Assembly: GCA_030917725.1 (NCBI GenBank)
Contig: JAUPUE010000032.1
Location: 1-9,892 of the forward strand
Direction: 5' to 3'
Source of the DNA: Patescibacteria group bacterium
GTDB taxonomy: Bacteria > Patescibacteriota > Minisyncoccia > Phycocordibacterales > EsbW-18
Length of the DNA: 9,892 nt
Shown: piece by piece, positions 1-6,507 of the stretch
How the letters are laid out: each line of letters begins with the position of its first letter
Numbering within the stretch: the stretch's first letter is position 1
The notes under the pieces: model-generated
Databases searched by the model: none
Told to the model about the DNA's origin: nothing
What the model saw: only the letters and a program-made list of their open reading frames with translations
Program-made: the position numbers and the translations under genes

Positions 1-116
1 GATGATGCGAGCAAGACGCTTCGCAGTGATCCGTCGACCAAAACAACGGTTCCACTTCGAATCTCTTTGATTGGAACAAACTTTTGCGCGGACTGCGCTT
101 TAGGAGCGGGGGCCAT
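1..116 (-). CDS. TraC-like T4SS-associated protein, N-terminal fragment (partial)
   Basis: An open frame on the minus strand starts at the ATG complementary to 114-116 and runs off the window, giving 38 full codons and part of a 39th. It begins MAPAPKAQSAQKFVPIKEIR and continues through GTVVLVDGSLRSVLLASS. The core 'FVPIKEIRxGxVVLxDGxLRxVLLxSS' closely resembles the opening of a conserved CPR protein with a TraC-like domain that I recall next to PrgI and VirB4 genes; I recognise this from memory, without a search. The likely role is a cytoplasmic or membrane-proximal part of the T4SS ATPase module. The Ala/Pro/Lys-rich first 12 residues are a variable leader. No Shine-Dalgarno precedes the ATG; a TACACT hexamer ends 7 nt before it. 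The catalytic part, if any, lies outside the window, so function rests on N-terminal similarity and neighbourhood only. Confidence 0.6.
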   Translation of the reverse strand, partial: MAPAPKAQSAQKFVPIKEIRSGTVVLVDGSLRSVLLAS

Positions 117-130
117 ACAGAATAGTGTAA

Positions 131-208
131 TACAGCCTACAGTACACAGCTAACAGTATGTGCGGATAATTCTTTGCGCATCAAGCTCTTGGCTGTAAGC
201 TGTAAGCA
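131..208. repeat. Left heptamer-repeat hairpin upstream of prgI
   Basis: The spacer between the divergent TraC-like and prgI starts carries degenerate 7-bp units. The left arm (131-158) holds four: tacagcc, tacagta, cacagct, aacagta. The right arm (188-208) holds three of the complementary type: cttggct, gtaagct, gtaagca. The arms pair imperfectly; 148-157 with 193-202 match at 9 of 10 positions around a loop of about 35 nt. The right arm ends 3 nt before the prgI start codon, so it may affect transcription or initiation there. The rest of 117-211 shows no gene and no clear -35/-10 pair. Confidence 0.7.
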
Positions 209-211
209 TCT

Positions 212-634
212 ATGCGATTCGAAGTACCCCAATTTATTGACGTTGAGGACAAAATCTTTGGTCCGCTGACGTTCAAACAGTTCATCTATCTTGCGGGAGG
301 CGCTGGCGCTTCGGTGATTATGTGGACGTTCCTCCCCAAGATTGTGGCGATCCTCCTTATTCTTGTTGTTCTTGGTTTTGCTGCCGCATTGGCGTTTTAT
401 AAAATCAACAACAAGCCGTTCGTTGATTTTCTCGAATCAGCATTCAAATACAGCCTCGCAGGAAAGCTCTACATATGGAAAAAAGAAGCCCGTCCAGTTG
501 AACAACACGCCGCCGCCCTTCCCGTTGATGAATCTGTGGGCGTACCGCGCATCTCTGATAGCAAGCTCCGCGATCTCGCATGGAGCCTCGACGTCCACGA
601 TTCGATTTATAGCGAAACGGAGCAGAAAAACTAA
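212..634 (+). CDS. prgI: PrgI family (VirB3-like) T4SS inner-membrane protein
   Basis: A 140-residue protein opening MRFEVPQFIDVEDKIFGPLT, the characteristic start of PrgI family proteins of Gram-positive and CPR conjugation systems. Two adjacent membrane segments follow (about 24-41 and 44-62), then the conserved short cytoplasmic stretch 'NNKPF..FL' (66-74) and 'KLYIWKK' near residue 85. The remaining 50 residues are a polar tail that I do not recognise. By analogy with VirB3/PrgI it should sit in the inner-membrane channel and contact the VirB4 ATPase and the VirB6-like subunit encoded at 1284-3611. The start is fixed by the family N-terminus although no ribosome binding site is visible. 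It is the only plus-strand gene among the T4SS genes at the left end, and heptamer hairpins bracket it closely on both sides, the right one touching its stop codon. Confidence 0.88.
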   Translation: MRFEVPQFIDVEDKIFGPLTFKQFIYLAGGAGASVIMWTFLPKIVAILLILVVLGFAAALAFYKINNKPFVDFLESAFKYSLAGKLYIWKKEARPVEQHAAALPVDESVGVPRISDSKLRDLAWSLDVHDSIYSETEQKN

Positions 635-697
635 CAGCCTACAGCTAACAGCAAGACATTGAATCTGCCGTAGGCTGTAGGCTGTAAGCAGTGAGCT
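631..697. repeat. Right heptamer-repeat hairpin between convergent genes
   Basis: Three units (aacagcc, tacagct, aacagca; 633-653) are followed after a short loop by four complementary-type units (gtaggct, gtaggct, gtaagca, gtgagct; 670-697). A perfect 12-bp inverted repeat lies at 634-645 and 674-685, and further pairs extend the stem on either side of single mismatches. It overlaps the prgI stop codon and the stop codon of the minus-strand 192-aa gene. The position suits a bidirectional terminator, but there is no T-tract on either strand, so that role is inference. The outer arms of this and the left hairpin also form an inverted repeat (131-142 with 675-686). Confidence 0.75.
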
Positions 698-1274
698 AGC
701 TCGTCGGTTCTCGGTATGGGTCGACCGTTGCGTACTTGCCGTCTCGAACCGGTGCGGTTGGGAGAGGTTTTGGTATTGCTGGGGTTGCAACAGCCGTTGT
801 GGGCGCTTTTACAGTGACGCTGTCGGGTGGAAGGTGAAATGTTCCGGACATTTTTACCTGTGTCATATCTGCTCCAAGCGTGCGTGGAATAGCTGGTGGG
901 GGTGTTTGAACTGCCGCCGGTGCTTGCAGAGGAGCTGTTGGGGTGTTCACTTCGTGAGCCGCTCCTATCACGTGCATGCGGATTGGTGCGAGCAAGAGCG
1001 TGTTGATGTCTGCAACGAGCGCGTCGATTTTTGCAGATTCGAGCATCGGGAGCGCACGGCGAAGCTCGCTCGGAAGTTCTTTTGGAAGTACGAGACCGAA
1101 GGTGATTGGTGCCAACGTGTCCGCCATGGCGGCAATCTGCGCCACGGTAAGCTCATGCTTCTTCATGATGGTATGAAACGCCTCGGAACGTTCCTCGGAC
1201 ATAATGATGTCCTGGATGCTTTGTGGAAACTTATGAAGCCCATCAATAAGTTGTTGTTTGGTGAAGCGTGACAT
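696..1274 (-). CDS. Hypothetical protein with helical N-half and Pro/Ala-rich tail, T4SS locus
   Basis: A 192-residue protein that I cannot assign to a named family. Residues 1-105 look mostly helical and charged (MSRFTKQQLIDGLHKFPQSI, then a repeating Leu/Ile/Ala pattern). From about 108 to 180 the chain is rich in Pro, Ala and Thr and is probably disordered. It ends in a polar tag, 'KYATVDPYREP' plus two residues; a DPYREP-like C-terminus is something I recall from other CPR proteins, unverified. There is no signal peptide or membrane segment, so it is probably cytoplasmic. It begins 9 nt after the stop of the VirB6-like gene and is very likely co-transcribed with it, which suggests a T4SS accessory or regulatory role. 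Its stop codon lies inside the right-hand heptamer hairpin. Confidence 0.8.
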   Translation of the reverse strand: MSRFTKQQLIDGLHKFPQSIQDIIMSEERSEAFHTIMKKHELTVAQIAAMADTLAPITFGLVLPKELPSELRRALPMLESAKIDALVADINTLLLAPIRMHVIGAAHEVNTPTAPLQAPAAVQTPPPAIPRTLGADMTQVKMSGTFHLPPDSVTVKAPTTAVATPAIPKPLPTAPVRDGKYATVDPYREPTS

Positions 1275-1283
1275 AAAGATACT

Positions 1284-3611
1284 TTAGAATACCAACCCCT
1301 GGTCGGACTTGAGCCAGTCGGTAGATGCCTTGAGTGCGTTCAGTTGGAGCTGTTCGTCCGCACTTAGTTGGCGTACCGTAGCCGCCCTAGAAAGGTGTGC
1401 GTGTGCCGCGGTGATATTTGCCCGAATTGTGTTCTTATCTTTATCACCCATCTTACCGTCATTAGCAATTTTGGCGAGAACGTTTGCTGAGAGGTGGCCA
1501 GAGACAGCAGGATCTACAAGAACGTCCGATGGTAACTGTGCAACTTCGTGAGGTTTGCCAGAAGCAATCTTCTTGGCTTCCTGGTAGACATTCTTGACCT
1601 TTCCAGCCGTGACGCGATCGAGGAGTCCAACCTTGCGTGCCCCATTGATATCACCCTTAACTGCATCGCTGATGAGGTCGCTCGACATAATCTTGTCCAT
1701 GTGTTTCGACGTCAGGTCAGGCGCCATCTTCTTGAGCTTATCAATCTGACCTGTCGCCAACATCTCCTCAATCTGCTTGTCGGTCATCTTGGCGACGGTA
1801 TCAAGATAGTCCTTAATCTTGTCTGTTGTCGAGTCGTATGTGCCCGCCGTGAGATCTTGTTGTGTCCGTGCGAGACCATCCTTGATCTTCTGAGCGTCAT
1901 CGGCCTCCTTAACAGCCTGACCAAGCTCCTTTGTGCGCTGTACAACTTGCTTCTCTCGTTCGGCGAGATTTGCTTGGGAACCAAATTTCAAAGAGGCAGC
2001 ACCCTTGAACGTGTCGCGGATACCCTCATCAATTCCAAGACCACGAGCAACCTTTGAAACACGCTGGTCCCATTTGTTTGTAGACTGAGCGAGGTTGCCC
2101 ATCCCCACGTCGTATTTGTTCCCAAGGAACTGCATTGGTTTTGCGACGAACTGTCGTCCAGCGGCACCACTGATACCACCCGCAGCAACCCCCGCCCAAC
2201 GTCCAGCAGTAGAAGGGATGGATTGCGCCTTCTTGATTGCCCAGTCGGCAGCGCCGTTTGACGCGGCACCGGCGCTGCTTTTTGCAATGACAATACCCAC
2301 AATGAGGAGACCGATGACGATGGCGTATTGCACGAGGCCTCCTACCCCACCGGCGAGACCGGGCACACTTTCGGGCATGCCGGTGCTTGCTGGGGAGAAA
2401 TTCCTCTGGAACTCTTCATTTGAAACGATGACCGCGGTGACCACAAGGAAGAGCATCATAAGCGGAGCGAATACGGCTTGATCTATGAGTGCCTTCCACC
2501 ATTTCTTGGAATACCCCGCCACTTGTGGAAGGAGACCACCCATGACGGAAATGGGTGATGTGATGAGGAGGATGATGAGCACAACAAATCTGCCGAGAAG
2601 CAGGAAGCCCATTGCAAAAAAGACAAATGCCAAGACAAGAAACATAATCGAGGAGAATATCATCTGTTGCAACAGTGCTTGGACAAAAGAGGCTGAATCC
2701 AAACCTGCGATAGTTGCGACTTGGATTCCCGCTCCTTGCATGAAGACTCCTGTGATACCGCCTTGTGAGGCAACGGAGTTGTTTGGATTTGCTTCATTGC
2801 TATCACCAATCCGCTTCACTGCATCGTGCATTTGCACGGTGAGAACGTTCGACGCATCGATGATGACGCTTGTGAAGAAGAAGCTAAAGTTGATGAGGAG
2901 ACCAGCCATGATGACGCCTTTGATGATGCCCTTCTCCTTACCAAGACCAAGAATCATTGATATCGAAGCATACAAAAGAAGGAAGATGAATGTGATATTC
3001 ATCGTATCGCGCAACACTGTCCACGCTATGCGGATACCTGGCAGTGCTGCCCAGTTGTGAAAATCCAATATTGTTAGCTTGATGATGAGATCAAGGACGG
3101 CGGCCGAGACCCATACAAGAAATCCAAATGTTGAGTAGATGGCGTAGTAAAAGAGTCTCCCAACGAAACATTGAAGATTTGGATTCAGCCATGAACCACA
3201 ACTAATACTCTCTGGTATTGGTGGACTCGCTTGAGCCGATGCTGTTGGTGCGTCTGGCGACCCACTCCCTGGTTCATCAGCCGTACACACACCAGATTCG
3301 TCTGGGTGCTGACCAGCGCCACATGAGACAGTGTTCTCGTCACATCCACCCGAGGCATTGGGGTGCTGTCCGTCCGGACACCATGGTGCGTCATCAACAC
3401 AAACGGAGCCCTCTTGGTGTTGTCCTACGTCACACGAAACAGTGTCGGGCGCACACCCCTCAAAACCGTTCGGGTCTGGGTGGTGACCAGCTGGACAACC
3501 CGCATCCGTTGCAAAGGTCCGTTGTGGAGTAAATAGGACGAATCCCGCCAACATCAAGAGACCAATGGTGCTTGCGAGAATTGCTATTCTTTTACCCCAG
3601 TTTATTTTCAT
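1284..3611 (-). CDS. TrbL/VirB6-like T4SS membrane protein with Cys-rich extracellular repeats
   Basis: 775 residues. An N-terminal signal sequence or anchor (about 8-27, possible cleavage near A34) precedes a Cys-rich region (39-112) of four units starting C-x-x-G-[QH]-H, with cysteines at 39/53, 60/71, 78/90 and 97/109. A Pro/Ser/Ala linker and C138/C148 follow. About seven membrane segments lie near 154-180, 204-222, 232-252, 318-339, 341-361, 382-397 and 429-447. Between them are 'LRDTMN.TFIFLLLYASI', 'LLINFSFFFTSVIIDASN' and 'FAPLMMLF', stretches I associate with the CPR TrbL/VirB6 family. Residues 450-775 form a long hydrophilic, largely helical tail, probably cytoplasmic, with coiled-coil-like sequence around 550-600. 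VirB6/TrbL proteins form the inner-membrane part of the translocation channel. The gene follows the 949-aa gene by 42 nt. No ribosome binding site is close to the ATG, but GATACT ends 6 nt upstream. Confidence 0.88.
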   Translation of the reverse strand: MKINWGKRIAILASTIGLLMLAGFVLFTPQRTFATDAGCPAGHHPDPNGFEGCAPDTVSCDVGQHQEGSVCVDDAPWCPDGQHPNASGGCDENTVSCGAGQHPDESGVCTADEPGSGSPDAPTASAQASPPIPESISCGSWLNPNLQCFVGRLFYYAIYSTFGFLVWVSAAVLDLIIKLTILDFHNWAALPGIRIAWTVLRDTMNITFIFLLLYASISMILGLGKEKGIIKGVIMAGLLINFSFFFTSVIIDASNVLTVQMHDAVKRIGDSNEANPNNSVASQGGITGVFMQGAGIQVATIAGLDSASFVQALLQQMIFSSIMFLVLAFVFFAMGFLLLGRFVVLIILLITSPISVMGGLLPQVAGYSKKWWKALIDQAVFAPLMMLFLVVTAVIVSNEEFQRNFSPASTGMPESVPGLAGGVGGLVQYAIVIGLLIVGIVIAKSSAGAASNGAADWAIKKAQSIPSTAGRWAGVAAGGISGAAGRQFVAKPMQFLGNKYDVGMGNLAQSTNKWDQRVSKVARGLGIDEGIRDTFKGAASLKFGSQANLAEREKQVVQRTKELGQAVKEADDAQKIKDGLARTQQDLTAGTYDSTTDKIKDYLDTVAKMTDKQIEEMLATGQIDKLKKMAPDLTSKHMDKIMSSDLISDAVKGDINGARKVGLLDRVTAGKVKNVYQEAKKIASGKPHEVAQLPSDVLVDPAVSGHLSANVLAKIANDGKMGDKDKNTIRANITAAHAHLSRAATVRQLSADEQLQLNALKASTDWLKSDQGLVF
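3276..3497 (-). repeat. Coding repeat: four C-x-x-G-[QH]-H Cys/His units in the VirB6-like protein
   Basis: Residues 39-112 of the VirB6-like protein consist of four degenerate tandem units of 18-21 residues. Each opens with Cys-x-x-Gly-[Gln/His]-His, has Pro after the His in three units, and carries a second Cys 11-14 residues after the first. The unit starts are CPAGHHP, CDVGQHQ, CPDGQHP and CGAGQHP. Eight cysteines in a region predicted to be outside the membrane suggest four disulphide-closed loops; a metal site through the histidines is an alternative. The motif is not the CxxCH haem signature. Confidence 0.75.
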
Positions 3612-3653
3612 TGTTTCAGTATCAAACGTTTCCCCACTCCCCTAGTGTAACCC

Positions 3654-6503
3654 CTAATTCACTCGCCCGTTGTCGAAGTTCACCTCGTAAAGCACTGTTC
3701 CTCCGAGCTCAGGCTGAGTAACGGTCGTACATCTCGGTGCGGCTCCACTTGCGGTAACAACTCCGTTGGCAACCGATGCACCGTAGCCACCGTTGGAGCT
3801 TGCGTTGCCAGTACATGGACGCATCGTCATCACAGCACCACTGTTTGTGATGCTTGTTGCTGCCTGCGTCGGCTTGTTGTTGTTCGCGTTCTGCATCACA
3901 ATCGTCTCCACACCCTCTGTTGTTCTGCGCATGCGGACTTTGTAGCTCTCGAAGAGTCCTGGAGAGATAACTGACAATGCCCATGGGAGCGCCGACGTGT
4001 CTCCGTTCACGATGCTCACGAGCTTTTGACGATCACTCTCGCTCATCCCCCACTTCTCTGCTGGTGTCGAAGCGCTATAGCTCGCACTTCCGATAGCGGT
4101 GCCAATAATGGTGTCCCACCACCAAGTACCCGATGTCTGGAGGTTCTTATTGTTACCCGAACGTGGTACGTCGAGCGCCCACGACAGAATCTCGGCGATT
4201 TCGTGATTGCGGTACGATTGTGCGTTGCCGTCGGTTGCCCATCGATCTCCAGCAACGGCGACCGTGAGACCGTTTACGTTTGTGTTGTTGGTTGCTTCTG
4301 TCTCAACTCCTGCAGCATTTGCAAAAATTGACGTACGTTTGTGATCAACTGCGACCAAGCTCCATAGCGTCCATGTCTGAAGGAGATTGCGTGCTATTGC
4401 ATCAGCCGATACGGAATCTCCTGCGGCGCGTGCATCACGGAGTGCAACAATCTTTGCTGCAATTGGCATACCAAAATAGAAGACGGCTGGTCCCACCTCT
4501 CGGCTACCGATACCCTCGCTGTTCTCAACATCCGCAAGCTCAGCCAAGAACTGATAGTCCCCCGTTGCTGCATGCGCCATTGGAGCGATGTTTTGACTCC
4601 CTCCAAAGCTGTTCCAGCCCTCAAGTCTGTTCGAGCGAAGGTGGTCGAGCACAACGGGGTCGGAGGCGTGCTGACCCGATCGTGCATAGGTGTGGAGTGC
4701 GAGAGCGGCCCTTTCTGCGGGAGATGTGGCGCCGGTGCCACCTCCTCCAGTATCTCCATCGCCAGTGTCACCACTTCCACCACCGTCATCGTTATTTCCT
4801 CCGCCCCCACCTCCGCCGGTTGTTGTGCCTCCTGGTTCAAAATTCACACGCAGGTTGCTCCATGTGAAACCATCAGCGAGACCTTCATCCGCCGACGTAT
4901 CTTCGGCATTACCGAGCTTAATAAAGAATCCACCTCGGTCGTTCTGATCGCCACTCTGGAGAACATCAACCGTTGTTGATTGGGAAACAACAGTTGTGCC
5001 GTCAACTTTTACTGACATGGTCCTGTTGCCTGGGTTGTAGTCAACAACAACGTGGTACGTAAGGTTGTCTCGGAACGGGCTTCGCTCAGACTTCTCAATC
5101 ATTGCGCAGCTGTTCACAGCTGTTGCAAGGCGAACTTTGCCGTTTTCTGTGTTTAGAACAACTTCAGCAATGTCGTTCCCTCCCCACTCGGACTCAGCTA
5201 CGTTCGGTCCTCGGTGGAGCCAGAACAAGTTGAGTTGCGAAGCATTATCAGGTGCGGTTTGTGGTGCTGTGGTCAAATCGAACTCAGCTGTTACGCGTGA
5301 ATAGTTTTGTCCGGTAGGAACATCAATATTAATCTCTCTGAACGGATCGCTTGCGGTTGAGGTGAATGCTGCTGGTTCGTTGACCAATAGTCCACGTGGT
5401 TGTCCGGGCTGTCCATTACCAATGGTCATCAACTCACATTGATCGCCACCTCCTCCACCCCAGTCATCACCGCCAGGTGGTACAACCGGAGGTGCGTGTT
5501 CAGTTGTTTCGGGGTCGTATTCTGCAAGACCACCTTCTTGTGTGAGGATGTCCGAGATGAGCCATGCTGCAAGAAGGTTAAAGATTTCATCGAACTCGTC
5601 GGCGCTTGCCACCTGATCAAGATTGGTACCGAATGCTTGTTCGAGCGATGTTTTAATCTGGGCTCCGGGAGTGACAATTTTTGGTTCGTCACACCATTGT
5701 TCAACAACGTGATCCGGTGGGTTGTCAGGATCAATTGTTTCTTGGAATCCATCTGCATCGACGCCGTAGCAGGTCTGAACTTCTTTCGAAAGAAAACCAT
5801 TGCCGAATTCGAGCTTCGCTGTTGCTTGACCCGACGCTGAGTCAATTCGTGCTGCGAGTCTGTCGCGCGCTTCGAAGTATGCTCCGTAGGGATTATTTTG
5901 TGGGCTCGAGAACATTGCTTGCCACCCCGCCCACCCGCCGGCGTTAAAGTCGCCCGCAAGAAACGCGTCAATGTTCTCGACACTTTCGGTGAGCGTACAG
6001 CTGCTGGTGGAACCACGACCACTCGAGTTTTTGTAGAGCAAAGTGAGTTGAAGTTGAATGTCGGCGCGAAACGGAGAACAAAGGAATGGCGCCATATTCT
6101 GGATGTACTTCCCTACTTCTTTGTCGGCGACGCTTCGAAGGTATGCTCCCATGGCTTGGACGAATGCGGGGTTACCATTCATACCTGTTTGTACCCATTG
6201 TGTGGTTGAGCCCGTTACTTCTTGGATAAGCGCATTTTTGAATCCCCAGAAAAGACAGTCGAGGACGGTGTCTTTAATGGTGTCAGGTAGGTTGGTTGAA
6301 GGCACACTCAGACCTGGAATAAGGCTTAGCGCGTAAAGCATGAGCGCTGTTGAGGCACACAGCACAACCCCCTTCTCAAAGTTATCTTGGGTAGAGTCGC
6401 TGAAATTTCCGAACCCTGCGTCTGTGATAATGGGGGTTACAATATTGCCGGCAAAAACAAAAATGACGAGGAGTGTAAGAATTTTGTGTGCCAAGGTATT
6501 CAT
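3654..6503 (-). CDS. Large exported multidomain protein: T4SS-type N-module, jelly-roll domain, helical C-terminal domain
   Basis: 949 residues from the ATG at 6503. An in-frame ATG at 6527 would add 8 residues and overlap the upstream gene; the 6503 start leaves a 4-nt gap and puts a basic N-region directly before the signal segment, so I prefer it. Residues 7-20 and 46-68 are hydrophobic. Residues 1-330 hold six cysteines (49, 83, 142, 169, 245, 271) and stretches such as 'DKEVGKYIQNMAPFLCSPF' and 'DEFDEIFNLLAAWLISDIL' that resemble a CPR T4SS-locus protein I know only as hypothetical. A short Gly linker (343-354) leads to a beta-rich region (370-558) that looks like a LamG/concanavalin A-type jelly roll. 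A Gly/Asp linker (558-592), a mainly helical domain (593-852) and a beta-like tail with C897/C925 follow. It is probably surface-displayed and may bind glycans or the host surface; no enzymatic activity is demonstrated. Confidence 0.82.
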   Translation of the reverse strand: MNTLAHKILTLLVIFVFAGNIVTPIITDAGFGNFSDSTQDNFEKGVVLCASTALMLYALSLIPGLSVPSTNLPDTIKDTVLDCLFWGFKNALIQEVTGSTTQWVQTGMNGNPAFVQAMGAYLRSVADKEVGKYIQNMAPFLCSPFRADIQLQLTLLYKNSSGRGSTSSCTLTESVENIDAFLAGDFNAGGWAGWQAMFSSPQNNPYGAYFEARDRLAARIDSASGQATAKLEFGNGFLSKEVQTCYGVDADGFQETIDPDNPPDHVVEQWCDEPKIVTPGAQIKTSLEQAFGTNLDQVASADEFDEIFNLLAAWLISDILTQEGGLAEYDPETTEHAPPVVPPGGDDWGGGGGDQCELMTIGNGQPGQPRGLLVNEPAAFTSTASDPFREINIDVPTGQNYSRVTAEFDLTTAPQTAPDNASQLNLFWLHRGPNVAESEWGGNDIAEVVLNTENGKVRLATAVNSCAMIEKSERSPFRDNLTYHVVVDYNPGNRTMSVKVDGTTVVSQSTTVDVLQSGDQNDRGGFFIKLGNAEDTSADEGLADGFTWSNLRVNFEPGGTTTGGGGGGGNNDDGGGSGDTGDGDTGGGGTGATSPAERAALALHTYARSGQHASDPVVLDHLRSNRLEGWNSFGGSQNIAPMAHAATGDYQFLAELADVENSEGIGSREVGPAVFYFGMPIAAKIVALRDARAAGDSVSADAIARNLLQTWTLWSLVAVDHKRTSIFANAAGVETEATNNTNVNGLTVAVAGDRWATDGNAQSYRNHEIAEILSWALDVPRSGNNKNLQTSGTWWWDTIIGTAIGSASYSASTPAEKWGMSESDRQKLVSIVNGDTSALPWALSVISPGLFESYKVRMRRTTEGVETIVMQNANNNKPTQAATSITNSGAVMTMRPCTGNASSNGGYGASVANGVVTASGAAPRCTTVTQPELGGTVLYEVNFDNGRVN
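4830..5396 (-). other. Probable LamG/concanavalin A-like jelly-roll domain (within the 949-aa protein)
   Basis: Residues 370-558 alternate short strands and turns: 'EINIDVPTGQNYSRVTAEFD', 'LNLFWLHRG', 'IAEVVLNTENGKVRLATA', 'TYHVVVDYNPGNRTMSVKVD', 'GGFFIKLGN' and 'GFTWSNLRVNFEPG'. The order of 'VTAEFD' strand, 'xLFWL' strand, 'YHVVVDYxxxxxTMSVKVDG' hairpin and final 'WSNLRVNF' strand is typical of LamG-type or glucanase-type jelly rolls, in which the closing strand follows a phrase like 'DGxTWSNLRV'. Such domains usually bind sugars or proteins. I see no catalytic E-x-D-x-x-E motif of family 16 glycosidases, so binding rather than hydrolysis is favoured. The assignment comes from pattern reading only. 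Confidence 0.5.
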
Positions 6504-6507
6504 TGGT

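Noticed and set aside
131..697. Heptamer ladders as a CRISPR array
   Set aside because: Units are 7 bp without unique spacers between identical repeats, and no cas gene is near.
631..697. Right heptamer hairpin as a classical rho-independent terminator
   Set aside because: The stem is good but neither strand has a following T-run; it is kept as a repeat with a possible termination role.
3276..3497. Cys/His repeats as multihaem cytochrome motifs
   Set aside because: The pattern is C-x-x-G-[QH]-H, with Gly where the second Cys of CxxCH should be, so covalent haem attachment is not supported.
4728..4832. Gly/Asp-rich tract of the 949-aa protein as a DNA-level tandem repeat or an RTX calcium repeat
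   Set aside because: It has no regular nonapeptide GGxGxDxxx pattern and no exact DNA period; it reads as a flexible interdomain linker.
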